A stretch of 64,000 nucleotides of DNA. Origin: Pipra filicauda (lineage: Eukaryota > Chordata > Aves > Passeriformes > Pipridae). Both the position numbers and the translations under genes were made by a program. The DNA lies in the NCBI RefSeq assembly GCF_003945595.2, contig NW_024103874.1, positions 2,676,001 to 2,740,000 of the forward strand, given 5' to 3'. The notes under the pieces were generated by a model that did not search any database, was not told where the DNA came from, and saw only the letters and a program-made list of their open reading frames with translations. Below, piece by piece: positions 51,962-64,000 of the stretch (the first letter of the stretch is position 1; every line of letters starts with the position of its first letter).

Positions 51962-51976
51962 GGGAGGGGGGGAGGG
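51962..51976 (+). other. Canonical G-quadruplex motif with one-base loops
   Basis: The sequence is G3-A-G7-A-G3, which can be read as four G3 runs separated by single-base loops (A, G, A). This is the arrangement known to favour very stable parallel quadruplexes. It lies in a purine-only tract in the intron, on the sense strand, so it would also be present in the pre-mRNA. Confidence 0.6.
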
Positions 51977-54900
51977 AGAGAAAATAGGTCAGAACAGAAG
52001 GTCATTGATTTCAATCAACCACTGCTCAATAGATATTGTACAGTTGTATCAATTAAAACACAGCTCTAGCTAAATCTTTTTGATTCCATTGCCTGTGCCC
52101 ACCTGGCAAGTTGCAGCTCTACAGTCTGATCTTGTGGGGTTTTTCCTGTAGTTTGGGAGCTACTTGTGTCAAACAGAGCACTACAAGTTTCCTTCAGTAT
52201 CTGTTTTTGAGGATAATTATCCAAATGGCCTGCACACTTCCTTGACCTTTTCAGGCCCTGGAAAGTATTTTTCTCCCCTGAGAAGCACTCTTATTTTCTT
52301 ATCTTTTTTTTAGCTGTGACACGTAACATACGAAAAGATAAAAGAAAAGAACTCCCAGATTTATCACTCCATGCTCAAGTATTTACCCAGTGTAGTTAAT
52401 AAGGAAAAGGTGACACCTTTGGAGGTTGAGAACCTGCTTCTGTTGAAAATCCACTTATGCAGAGGACTGTATCAAGACAACTAGGAAACAAGAACCATCA
52501 AGATGGCAAAATCTGAGTCTTAAATCACATTAGAAACAGGAACTTATATGTAGTTAGTCCATTGCTGTGCAGAGATGTGTCAGTTATTTGGGTTTTTAAT
52601 ATTATACAAAATACTACTCGGCCAAGAGACAAACAGCAGAATAAAACCATGAGTGCCTCACTGTTGAAAAAGAGCTCTCAAAATCAAGACTACACAGCAC
52701 ACAGACAAACCACCAGTGTCATTTTTTTTGAGATGATCATATTCATTAAGCAAATTAAATTCTGAATGAATTAGTACGTCATTAATTTCTCAGAAATCAT
52801 GTTTAAAATAATAATAATAAAAAAGCCAGGCTCTCCTAGCAGTGTCTGCAGAGAGCAGCTGGCCTGGTGCAAAGAGATCAGGCTAATTTGAGGGTGTCTG
52901 CAAAAGCCATATTGTGGCCAGGCTGCACTGCACCCTGTTATAATGATCACTGGGAGTGGCTACAGCACTTCCAAATACCACTCAACTGGGGCAAAATCCT
53001 CCTTCTCAAGGAAAGGTTAAAAAAAAACAGGGCTAATGGAGTAAGGAAAGTTATATTTATAGGCATCATGCAATTAAGCTTAAAGAAATCCCTTTAGCAG
53101 AAAATGATAACTGGGAATGTTATGGCATGTGGGAATGGCAAGCTCAGGTGTGCAGGGGTGATGAGAGCAGGAAGCTCAGGGGCAGCAGGACTTTGGGTGG
53201 ACCAGGAGCCCAGCTCTCAAATGCTGTGACTCGCTGTGCATCAGCTGCAATGAAAAGCGTGCTCCAAAAGCCTAGAAAAGCAGGGCATGATGGAGAGTGT
53301 TTGCACAGTTAAGGCCTCTTCCAGCTCTGAGAGGGCACTGCCAGCTCCCCCCGCTCTGCTGAGCTCACCCCATCCCAGCAGTCACTCCACAGGCAGGGAA
53401 CAGCTCTGAGGAGACACGGAGGTGGGAAAACAGAACCAGAACACGGAGAACTCGCAAATGTTTTCCTCACAGCCTTGTGCTTTGACGGTAAGAGACAGTG
53501 CATGTTGTACCATAACAAATCATAGCTGTACTGTCAAGAATAAATGCTCAGGTCAATAGGGAATGTTACATAATTAAATTCTTACATATTATTCAATTGA
53601 AGAACCCAGGTTTCAAAAGCTCGGAATATTCTGTTCTGCCTGAAATTTGCCAGCAAATTCTGTTTGGATTTACATGGCCATGAGTAAACACAGGATCCTA
53701 AACAAAGCTAAGGAGGGTCCCAAAAAGCTTTGGGGAAGAGCAGACAGAAAATGAGGATGACATTCTAAAATTCAAATCCTCTCTGCATTTCCCTGTAAGT
53801 TAGCCTGTCTGCAATGCTCAGTGTCACACACAGTGGCATCAAGTGACAAGTCATAGTACTCACCCAGTCCAATTTAAAAACAAAGGAAAGCAGAATTACT
53901 GAAATACCATTTGCAGAGGGAAGTGAATAAATCCCCAGAGGGTCTGCAAATCTGGTTTTCCAGACAAGACACTTTGCCACACTTTCCTGTTCTGTACCAC
54001 AGAGATAACCACATAGACCAGCCTTACAGAGCACTGGGAGAGCTGCTGGGGAAAGGACTACAAACCAGGTGATTGCTGAGACCAGGGCACTTGCACTTTA
54101 CAGAGTGTTTGGGCTGCTTTGAGCTGTCAGTGGAATTCCTCATAACGGGAACACTTTGCACTGAAAACCAAGACACTCTCAAGAGAAATTCTGAGAAAAA
54201 GCAAGATATTAAAATCAAATAAATAAAATAGAAAAAAAGAAGCAGGGTTCAGAGCCTGCTATGGGCAAAGGCTGTGTGTGGCTCTGGCCAGCCAAGGCTA
54301 ACGACAGTGTAAGGACAGGCTGTTGGTCTAAGTCTGTCCCGAAAAACACTGGGCCAACAATAGCATGCACGAGATAGACAAAAAATAGTGCAACAGATGG
54401 TGGAATGCTGTCTGAAGGCAGGGATATCCCATCCTTTTGGAGATGCTGTGTGGGTGAGTGACAGGCGAGAACTAGAAAGTACTTGCTTTGCCAGGGGGGA
54501 TGTTCCCAGAGAGATTCCTGCCATTGGGAGCAGGTGTGCAGCTCTCTATCCCAGCAGCATTTGCAACTTTAGGAATCCCTACCATTTAGGTTTTTTTCTT
54601 TAGGGATTACATAAAATGCTTGGAAAGTACTGCATCTTCCTTGATTTACTTCAGTAATCAAGAAAACCATCCCTTGGCATGAAGACTGACATTACAAGGG
54701 GTTTGAAAGGGCCCCAGGATGTCCATCCCTGCCAGGGCTCAGAGCTCCTGGGTCGGTAGGTTCACACAGCTTGAGACCCCCAGCTCCAGGGGAAATCCTT
54801 GCTGCTGCTTTATGCAACACCTTGCAGTGGCAAATACACCTGCAGACTTTTCTTTGTCACTGCACAGACTGCAGATTGCCAAAGGGTTCTTTATGTGCTA

Positions 54901-55529
54901 CTGCAGCTTACAGGGAACAGAACTCCCACTGCATGGGGAATTCTCAGCAGCTCAGTATCCATGGTGAGAGTGGCCATTCCCAAACCATTCTGCATTAAAT
55001 GAGGGGGAGGAAGAGGACTGACACACACACTGCAGAGACAGGCTGACAGGCCACACATGCCAAGATTTCTTTGTCTGCTCTCTGCAAATCCAGCTGTGGT
55101 TTCTTCCAGTGACCCAAATCCCACAGTTGCACATTGCAGTGGCATCTGTTGGTAGGGGCAACTGTTTATAGGTTAAATGGACAGTATTGCAGGATCTTAC
55201 TGCTGGCTGTGCAGCAGTGAGCATCCAGCTGAATCCAGGACATTTTGGGGCACTTCCATCCATGTACTGTATGTATTTCATACACTCTGGAACACAGCTA
55301 GTACTACAGTCCAAACTGACATGTCTTTCTGTCATCCTGCCCCTGTTCCCTCGCCCTGCAGTGGCTGGCATTGCATTCCTGGCTGCCTGGGAAGTTGAGC
55401 CACAAGCCCTCAGACACTTAATTTCTTATGGGGCTCAAGGGTGGCTGGCAAACCAGTCTCGGCCTCTCTGGAAGCACAAACATTATATTAGGCATAATTT
55501 CTTTGATATAAAGTTAAAACTTAACTTCC

Positions 55530-55555
55530 TTTTTTTTTTTTTTTTTTTTTTTTTT
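55530..55555 (+). repeat. T homopolymer, 26 bases
   Basis: An unbroken run of 26 T. On the minus strand it is a poly-A tract, but no retroposed sequence or target-site duplication was recognised next to it. The run length may be inaccurate in the assembly. Confidence 0.9.
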
Positions 55556-57365
55556 GTACATATCATTACCCAGCAAGCACCCAGGAGCATGGAACTGTTT
55601 CAGTAGGAGATGGGAAAGTTTCAGTCCCCACCACTGAGCTGAGATTTGTTTCTGGTCTACTGATGATTCACTTGCAGACTCCCTACTGCTGCTCAAGCAG
55701 TTGCTATCAGAGTTGATTTTGGTATTGCTTCAGCAGTGGCAGATGTCTTTATTTAAAATAATATAATGGTAATACATACATAGTGGGATAGAACTGGGAA
55801 TTATATGATTCATTTTATTTGCCTGTCCTGAAGCATCAAACCCACAATGTTCTCAATTTGCCCAAACTTGAGATATGTAGCATTGTTTTTTTCCCTTTCA
55901 TTCTGTGGGAACACAGGGCTCCAGAGTTGTACTCCTGTTTCAGAGTGGGGAAAAAAAAAAAAGAAAGAAAACCTATTGCCTTCCAATGAAATATTATTAA
56001 CCATTTTCAGTGACCTGCATAGTGTGACCCAGGTCATAACCACCCTGTGGTTTCCATTGGAACACTCTTCAATATGCATTTTAGTACAGAGCCCTAAGCC
56101 CTGATCAGCCTTCAGCAGAGGAGGGGCACTGGGAGGCTGCAGCACTTGCACTGTTATTTCAAGAGCTTGTTCTTTGAGCACTCTTTTTTGCTGAGCTATT
56201 TTTAGCTTGACTGTATTCCCCAAACCAGCTCTTTGCCCAGCTGCAAGGCAAAGCAGAAGTAAGAACAAGCAGTGGTGCTGCTCACACTGACATTGCTACT
56301 GAACAAAGCACTCATCAAACTACAGACTCAGAACATGTCTCTGGCTGAATAATCAGTTGTACTTCGGTCACCCTAGTGACTAAATATTGTAATTCTATTA
56401 CAAACAGGACAGATCCAGTATGTAGCAGCTCTGTTAAATCACAGAGTGGGGAAGCAGATGGAAGGGAGAGAACTCCTGTTCTTTTACATTCACACCCCAA
56501 TGTCAGAGCATTAGTTCTTGTGTAGTAAATTAAAATCATTCTGTGATGTCGGTCCTGCAGTGTGCCACAACATCCTCCAAGAGTCCTCATCTGTGTGTTG
56601 GGAGAGGTATGAAAGCAAAAGCCTCCTGAAGGGGATGGAAGGATGCTCAGCATCTGCACTGAGCTTTGCAGCAGGCCTTTGAACAGAGGCTGGCTCTGCT
56701 CCCCTGCTGTACCTGGCCTTTCTCCCTCATACATTGAGAAAACCAGGGACCCAAAGGTCAAATGCAGCAGGGCTTTCACAGGGGGTGAAAACAGTGATTA
56801 GGTAAAGCCTTCTCCATCTGAATCCTCTGCCATAATTAGATCTGGCCCTGTTGGTGCATCTCAGCCCACACAGTGCTTATCACTAAGTAGCACTGTGCAA
56901 GAGCAGACCTGTCACAGGGTGTGGGTCGCTCGGGGACGGTGGGTTGTGATACAAGGGTCACGCTGGGCAAGTATGTGGGTTTGATTCCAACTGAAATCTG
57001 AACTCCTCATTGCAGGCCTTATATCACAGAAATTATAGTGATGGACAACTGTAATTGCCTGGGAGACGAGAGACAACATAATTAACTGAACTCGTGCTGA
57101 TTCGCAGCCTTGAAAATGCAGAGAGAACTAAAGGCCAAACGAATAAGTAACATATGTAATTAAGGCAACATATACAGCCCCTGTGTTTATCCACAGTTTT
57201 CTTATTTGGATGCAAAAAATAGTTCATGAAGGAACATAGACACAAATATTGGGCAGTTTTAAAGCATGCAACTCACAGTATCTACCATACCAACTCACCC
57301 TTTTCATACTGCTCTGAGCTCCATTCACAGAATGGCACCAACTACTCATAGGATGATACTCTTAG

Positions 57366-57800
57366 ATGCTCCAAGGGCTGGAGCACCTCTGCTATGGAGA
57401 CAGGCTGAGAAAGTTGGGGATGTTCAGCCTGGGGAGGAGAAGGCTCTGGGGATACATTATTGTGACCTACCAGTACTTAAAGGGAGCTTATAAAAAAGAG
57501 GAAGAATGACCTTTTACACGGTCAGAGAGTAATTATTCAAAGGGGAACAGTTTTAAACTGAAGGAAGATTGTGTTAGATTAGATATAAGAATGAGGATTT
57601 TTACAGTGAGGGTGGTAAAACAATGGAACAAGTTACTCAGAGAGATGGTGGATGTCCCATTCCTGGAAACATTCAAAGTCAGGCTGGACAGGGCTCTGAG
57701 TAACCTGATCTATTTGAAGATGTCCCCATTCATTGTAGGGGGGTTGAACTAGATGAATCTTTAAAGTTCCCTGCCAACTCAAACTATTGTATGATTTTCC
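57366..57800 (+). mobile_element. CR1 LINE, 5'-truncated 3' fragment
   Basis: About 430 bp of CR1 3' sequence in sense orientation. It begins near GGGCTGGAGCACCTCTGC and continues through GAGACAGGCTGAGAAAGTTG, GTTCAGCCTGGGGAGGAGAA and TTAGATTAGATATAAG. It ends with GGTTGAACTAGATGAATCTT and CCAACTCAAACTATTGTATG, the typical 3' terminus of avian CR1. It is collinear with the copy at 32745-33250 and somewhat closer to the family consensus at the 3' end. No intact reverse transcriptase frame remains. Confidence 0.94.
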
Positions 57801-60800
57801 TGTTATGGCAAATCCTGGCACATCACTGAGCTCATGCCAGAATTACCTTGGGGTGAAAACAAGTTGTGTCTCAGTGTCTGCCTTCTAATTTTGTACAGAC
57901 AGTAAAAGAGAAGTCCCTCCCACCACGGATTTACTACTACCCATAATTGTACATTGCCAGCAGTTCTGCAGCGCCACAGTGCAGCGCGTGGGTGACTCAA
58001 AGCCCTGGCACACATCCTCTTCACAACTACTTATAGGAAGGATGAAAATAAACTGCTTGATGAATTGAACATGATGTTCTGGTAACAGAGATGCCAATTT
58101 AAGAGGCAGAGCCTTGGCCTCCTGATGGGCAGCAGACACAAGCGGCTTTATGAGAAGCAAGCACAGGGCACTCCCATTTCTCCTCCCTTTGGCTGGACTG
58201 GAGCTCTCCTGTGAGAGGGATCCTCCCCACCACCTCCCTTCCCAACTCGTCTGCAAAACCACCTGACACAAAGAAAATCAATGCAATCGCCTCTGGCTAC
58301 AGCTCATTTACTGATGGCTGGATTGATTGCTCACTTGTCAGTCCAGGGTCCACAGGCACATGCACGTGTCCAAGTCTCCCAGTTCACTGCTCCCTTTGGA
58401 GAAGATTATTGGAATCACATGGATCTAACTAGGAACAGCAACAGGATTCCAAACTATGTCTTTTGGCCTCAGCGACAAATCCAAAAGAAATTCAGTTTTG
58501 TGACAGTCATACATCCAGATACCGTGCAACAGATATTGTGCAAAAATATTTTTGGACAACAGAGGAACATATTTTGGGGACAGAAAAGAAACCACACAAA
58601 CCAAGAACCTGAGCTGTTTTCACTGGATTCTGCTGAATGTTTGCTAGGCAGGGGAGTGCAAACCTGTAAGAAGAGCTAGAAAAGAAGGACTGTCTGAGGT
58701 GTGGCAAGTCAGCATAGCCCCATACGCACACAGGTGGGCAGTACCTCATCAGCTATTCTGTGCCCATAACTGCAAGCCCACAGCTTGCTGTGGCTTTGCT
58801 GGGATGCAATTCCAACACGGACAAGGCAGATACTGCTGAGGGTCACTCTGAGGACAGAGAACTTGACAGTGTCTCCTGTTTATAGGACATATTGATGCAT
58901 TGCCCATCTGACAGCAGACCCTGATACATGCAAATTCACAGACTGCTGAGGATTCGGTCACCTGTAACAGTCCAATATTGTCAACCTTGGTGTAATGCTG
59001 GTCCCATTCCCTTAAATGTGAAGGAGTCAGTCTGGCTGTGTGAAGTAAATATCGATCTACTGATCAGCAGTCCCAGGCACGTGTGCTCACATTGGGCTCA
59101 CAGACATGTGACCTTGCTCCAGAGGGGATGAGCAGTTTGTGGTTTTCCCCTTGACTCTGATGCCAGCACATGTCAAACACGATTGTTAGCGGGACCTCCC
59201 CCTGGACTCTCATGGTGAAGGGCTGCAGCCCACCCCACCAAACCTCCTACGCATGGGGCTGGTAGGGCAGCACTCTCCTGCTCTCCCCCTGGGCAGCCTG
59301 TTTTGCTGCAATTATACACCACACGTGTTCATCAAGGGGAACAGCCAGACATGATGGATTTACTGCCCTTTGGGGAGCCAGTGTGGAGCCCTCACCGACG
59401 TCACAGGGCTCCCATGTGCACATTGCACGGAGAAAACAAACACCTCGAGGCCATGTGCAAACTCCCAGCACCCGAGGTGCTTTGAGCCCCATAGTGCACA
59501 TGGCTGTACCTGTGGGGTGTTCTTGGGGCCAAGCAGGTGACTGAGCTACACCTGCACTGACCTGCTCCTCTCACCCACAGGAATAACAGTGGAGAGGACA
59601 TGGGAGCAAGGAAAGTCTTTGGCTTCTGAGATGGCAATATATACATGTATCCAGTTGTCTTTCTGGCCTCAAATTCCTTGAGAAAACATTCTAAAGGTAG
59701 ACTGAAAATACACCCAGAACATGCTGAAAGGTTAAACAGCTGAAGAACACTTGGTGCTTGGAGGGTTTTGCTTGCTTTGCACAAAACAACAATAATGCAG
59801 AACCTTTGTAACCCTTCTGACCTTAAGAAATAGCTGCACATGTAGTGCTGTGTGCCCATCCCCTTCTATCCCCACACTCTTAGGGTGACTACTTTAGCAT
59901 TATGAGGAACTATTCAGATTGTGGTGTCTATCCAAACTTGGAGCATCACTGACACATGTACAGCAAACTCTGAACTGTGTCCAAACACCATTTACAGAAA
60001 AGCAACACTGGTGCCTCCAGTTCTGCCCAGTTTCCCCAAGGCAGCTGCAGTTGCCTCTGAGGAGCTGCCAGTTCAGCTCCACTTACTGCTGCTCTTGGCA
60101 TCCCTCGCTTTAAGCTAACAAGGAAGCAAATTCCTGGACTGGATACTCTTAACATGAGACCACAGCAATACCAATGACTGTGGGAGATCTGGACAGAGGT
60201 AGGACTTTCGTGTGTGTTACTTGAGAGCTTTCAAGAAAGTTTCAAGACCTCCCCAACAACGGCTGGCCCTGCAGAGGTGTGCTAAAGGAGCACTCCTGCC
60301 TCAGCAGGCAGTACTAAAATACTCAAACCTAGATTTTAATAACATCCAGGAACACAACAGCATTAATTGGATATTTTTCCCAGAAACAAGTAATAGGTAT
60401 CTAAATCAACCAAAAGAAAATCATTACTGTGACACAACAGGAGTGGCGGATTACATGAGTCCTCCCTGCGGAGCTTACAGTCACCTCACTGAGGTGAGTC
60501 CATGTGGGGCTGCGAGTCCCTGAGTGAAAAAACAACAGAAATGGAAAGCACAGGACTTACCCAGCCATGGCCACATCTGTGTTGCAGCAGTGCTGGAGCC
60601 TTGTGCCCACCTCAGACCTTCCAATGGCTCCTACAGAGTCGCCAAGCAGCATCACAGCCAGGCTGAGAGCAGGATGAGCCCTGCAACCACCCACACTCAG
60701 GTGCAGGGACTTTGCTGGACCCACAGGAAATGAGCCAGGACTCTGATTGAAAATGGCCTGCACCTGTCTGATACAAACCCCTCTCTTTGCAAAGCCTGTG

Positions 60801-60929
60801 GAGACCATCCAGAGTCACGGAGGGGTCAGTTTTTAGCCTTTACAAAGGCTCCATCATGGCAGATGCCTGCTCCACACACTGGCTCCCCTGCTCTGGTGAT
60901 AACTGTTATTCAGCTGCAGTTTATTTTCA

Positions 60930-61600
60930 TCGAGCAGGATTTGAGCATCCCCTCTCCAGACCCTCAGCCTCTCAGTGCCCGGTTCCTGGCCCGTGCTCCC
61001 CGGCCATGGCGTGAGGGGAGCCAGCGGCCATTTTCCCGGGCCAGGCGTCCCTGAGGTTTCGAAGGCCACGGTGCTGGCTGTTTGTAGGGATGGACAGTCC
61101 CTTCCAGGGAAACACGTCCAGCTCAGCGTGCAGGGTGTGTTTCTGGTTCTACCAGAGGCGGGATTTAACATTGTAACAGTTTTGGAGAAAATATGGAATA
61201 AATATCCAAAGTAGAGCACTTGTTGCTCGGAGCCCCACAGTGCCCGGAGAACAGCTCATCGGAGCAGAACCATGAACTCATCTGAAACGGTTTCTTACAT
61301 TAAAGCTCCCTTCAGGAGGGATGTGCATTTTTCACAGGAGTTCCCCCTGCTCTGCCGAGCCTCTGCCCCTCAGGAACATGTTTGTTCTCTCGCTCTGAGC
61401 CTGACTGCAGGCTCGTTCTGAGGGAAGTCAGCGGTGTCAGGGGGGCTGAGTCCCCCTCTGAGGAAACGAAGTGTGGCTTAGGGGGGTGAGGTCCCCTCCT
61501 CTATCCTCCCAGACCATCAGAGCAGTTCAGGCAGGACGGGCTCTGCTCACACCCACAGCAGCCATGCGTTTCTTGCTCTGAGGGATGACCAGTCAAGGCA
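60930..61600. other. CpG- and GC-enriched intronic patch
   Basis: By eye, about 13 CpG dinucleotides occur between 60937 and 61160, far above the surrounding intron. More occur up to about 61600. The patch includes CGGCCATTTTCC (YY1-like), CCCGGGCC, and two G/C-run hairpins near 61440-61456 and 61482-61497. No TATA box, exon or open frame of recognisable content accompanies it. It could be a small unmethylated regulatory island or just a GC-rich patch. Confidence 0.35.
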
Positions 61601-62122
61601 GTGAGTTCACTCTACAAGCGGCCACGCTCCTCCCGGGTGCAGGAAAGCCCCTGCAGAAAGGGTCTCTCATGCCCTGATTCCCTCCAGCACAGCTCAGGGA
61701 GGATATGTGTGTCCCCGGGCTGTGCTCGCAGCCACTGCCCCCTGTTCCAGCCCTTGTGGAAGATCTGGAGTCCTTCACCTTCACCAGCTCCCTCATATCC
61801 CCTTCACCCCAAGCTACCCCACAGCAGCTGAGAACGGAAGTGAAAGTTTTGTCTGGGCAGAGAGAGGCTTCTCCTGAACAGAAAAAATAACACACAGACA
61901 CAAAATGTCCCTGTGCTTTGGTAGCAACAGTGTCAGTGGGTTTTTACCACTTCTCATTTGATCATGACTCTTGCTCTATTTGGTGTTTTCACTCCATCTC
62001 GTTTCCTGAAATTCTGTTAGAATTTTATTTTGAAGCAAAATCCACGTCTAGTTTTGTGGCTGTGACACAAAGTTTGAAAGTGTGGTCCATAGCTCTGAAA
62101 AACTCAGGAAAAAACCTGTAAT

Positions 62123-62154
62123 GCCCCCATGTACACACGCCCCCATGTACACAC
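62123..62154. repeat. 16-bp direct tandem duplication
   Basis: GCCCCCATGTACACAC is repeated twice without spacer (62123-62138 and 62139-62154). A short AT dinucleotide run follows at 62289-62301. Confidence 0.85.
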
Positions 62155-62288
62155 GTCTGCACCTTTTCCTTCTGCTGTGTGTAAAGCTGAGGGTATGCAC
62201 AGAAATATGGGCACTTAGTTTGTATTTATCAAAGCCAAAAGGGGACACAGGGTTTTAAACAATCAACCATTGTACATATTATAACTAC

Positions 62289-62301
62289 ATATATATATAT
62301 A
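62289..62301. repeat. Short (AT)n microsatellite
   Basis: About six uninterrupted AT units in AT-rich flanking sequence. Confidence 0.7.
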
Positions 62302-64000
62302 AATACAGAGCATTCGTATACATTTGCATTCTCATACTGCTTTAATCACTTCTGTTAGGCTTTTAATCCCTCAGTGTACAAGAGGCTTCTGGAATCTAAT
62401 GTACAGATTCAGGAGAATCTATCAATCTTGCATGGCAGGGCTGTAATTAAGAATGGTTAAGTGAGAGGTGTGTGAGCAGCAGGTTGCGTAGACCTTTCAT
62501 TTGCAGACAAGCTCTCAGAGTAAGTTATTCTTCCCTGATTTATATTATAAAATGCACTTTAATCTGTTTCAAACAAAACCTATTCAGAGTTGTGTCATTT
62601 CTGAGACATACAGGCAAATGAGTGAGGATGGAAAAGTCCAAGGGTAACAGGAACTAAAAATACATGTTTAATTCTTTACTAGGGCATTTCAGCGTAATTC
62701 CAGTTTGGATTATTGCAGCTTCTGCTGCTGGAATATCTGGCTTATTACTCAACAGAACCTGGAGGCTGGGAGAAGAAGATTAGGGGATACAGAATGTTAC
62801 ATAGAAAAAAATGAGAGTTAGGCTGTAGGTGTTTCCTAGGCACAGGAGCTCATGTAATCTAAATTTTCTGTGGGAATCTGTGTAGTAGTTGTGGTACCTT
62901 CCTGTTGCCAAAGATGAGAGTTTTTCCAGTGGTCTCAGGGAAATTAATTAAAAAAGGGTAAGGAGTTGTTGGTCTGATAACACAAGACTGCGGAGTTGGT
63001 TGTAAAGGTATATTGGATAAGGCTCACAAAACAAGGAGAAACTGGAATCAGTTACTCTTACTAGTTCTTTTATGGTCTATTAACAGTTACTTCATTTTTC
63101 CATCTCTTGTGTGTTTGATAAGATGTAGATCTTGTTACAGCATGACTTTATAATCATTCATTCATTTCCCATGCACAGTAGAGGAATAACTGCCGCAGCA
63201 GTTTGCAGTGTGGTCCCTGCTCTGAGTGTTTCTTTGTCTCTGTAACTTCATCTCTGGCTTGGCAACATCTGCTGAGAGCAGGCAGTGAGAATCCTTAACG
63301 CTGCCAGAACACAGCCCAGAGAGCATCCGAAACTCTTCCCTGTCTGCTGGCTGGATTATTCCATGAAAGCCAGCAGATGCAGCCTGTGTGTGTGCCTGCC
63401 TAGGGGAGGGTCCCTGTACCTGAGATCCTCTGCAGATATGAGCAGTGTCTCGTGGGGAACTCTCATTTAGTATGCGGAATAAAATCACTGTGGCACCGAT
63501 CATATGATCTGAAGACTCAATCCTGAGGCAGCACTACTGAAAAGGGGAGGTGAAACCAAGACATTCTGTTCAGACAGCGTGAGGCTGCGAGCAGCACACG
63601 AGCTGCATCCAGCAGGCAGAGCAGAGCAGAGCTGCTGGACTGGGCTGGGCAACGTGTGGTCAGGAAACCACAGGAAAGCTTCATTTCTGGCCAGTCTGCA
63701 TTTTGTCAGGGTGCACCACTGGTGTTACTGGAGCAAAGGAAATCCGCTGCTCCGCGTGATTAAAGGGAAAGGCAGTGAGAGCTACAGAAGATCACTGTGA
63801 AACTCCTTTGATAACCACCTTGAACACCCTCTCGGGAGCGAATTCTACCCTTGGAGAGAACTGGTTCCAACTGACTGTCTGGAAAGTGGGATGGAAAGGA
63901 TGCATGTTATGAGGAAGCCTTTCACTGGCAGCAGAGCAAACTAGAGGAGAACTTTCACCTGCATTGCTGGCATTTGGGAAAAATAATACAAGAAAGAATT

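Larger units (their letters stand above)
44051..64000 (+). other. Start of a long PHACTR3 intron, no further exon found
   Basis: The donor GTAAGT at 44051 opens an intron that I cannot close within the window. I searched by eye for the next expected pieces, around RLSQRPAVEELERRNILK, NQRPTVDELRDRKILIRF and DKPWTRLS, and found none. The stretch contains one CR1 fragment, a long T homopolymer, a G-quadruplex motif, small repeats and a CpG-enriched patch near 61000. The open frames in it (for example 154 codons at 56315-56779 and 152 at 55810-56268, both minus strand) show no recognisable protein and no splice context. Confidence 0.65.

Noticed and set aside
52305..52345. Strong pyrimidine tract plus TAG that could be the acceptor of the next PHACTR3 exon
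   Set aside because: The following bases give a stop within three codons in the required frame and no similarity to the expected RLSQRP sequence.
55530..55555. Poly-T as the tail of a processed pseudogene or SINE on the minus strand
   Set aside because: No recognisable retroposed gene, tRNA-like head or target-site duplication was found next to it; a simple homopolymer is the safer call.
55810..56268. 152-codon minus-strand frame beginning with a hydrophobic, signal-peptide-like segment
   Set aside because: It has a run of Phe from an A/T tract, no recognisable domain and no cysteine pattern or splice sites suggesting a secreted protein.
1..64000. CRISPR arrays, insertion sequences, bacterial operons, rRNA or tRNA genes, retroviral LTRs
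   Set aside because: None seen. Gene structure, CR1 elements and composition show vertebrate intronic DNA; no cloverleaf or LTR pair was recognised by eye.

Overview
The window is vertebrate nuclear DNA, almost certainly from a bird. Two 3'-terminal fragments of CR1, the dominant avian and reptilian LINE family, lie in introns. The only protein-coding gene I can recognise is PHACTR3 (phosphatase and actin regulator 3, scapinin) on the + strand. Nothing suggests a prokaryote, plasmid or virus: there are no dense ORFs, operons or ribosome-binding sites. All recognisable coding sequence sits in short exons bounded by GT-AG introns.

Layout: positions 1-25563 hold no exon I can recognise. This stretch is AT-rich and is either an upstream PHACTR3 intron or the 5' flank of a short-isoform promoter. 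It contains a few regulatory-looking palindromes, G-rich tracts and small tandem repeats. Seven consecutive PHACTR3 coding exons lie between 25564 and 44050, with intron phases that join without a break (1-1-1-1-2-1, ending in phase 2). From the internal ATG at 25569 they encode 428 complete codons plus two bases of the next. From 44051 to the end I found no further exon. The last part of the protein (RPEL repeats 2 and 3 and the PP1-binding C-terminus) should be encoded to the right of this window.

The exons together encode, in order: a short N-terminal segment with a basic nuclear-localisation and membrane-association region; a degenerate N-terminal RPEL motif; a long low-complexity acidic and proline-rich linker; a conserved SRVIEELHRALATKHRQD block; a Ser/Asn/Glu-rich linker; and the first canonical RPEL motif (RPSKQEL). 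In the PHACTR family RPEL motifs bind G-actin and the C-terminus binds protein phosphatase 1.

The most interesting local observation is that exon 5 has two in-frame acceptors 87 nt apart. They give a 29-residue optional segment that is missing from the mammalian protein as I remember it. No undescribed multi-gene system is visible. The remaining observations are candidate regulatory or structural DNA in introns and are labelled as such.
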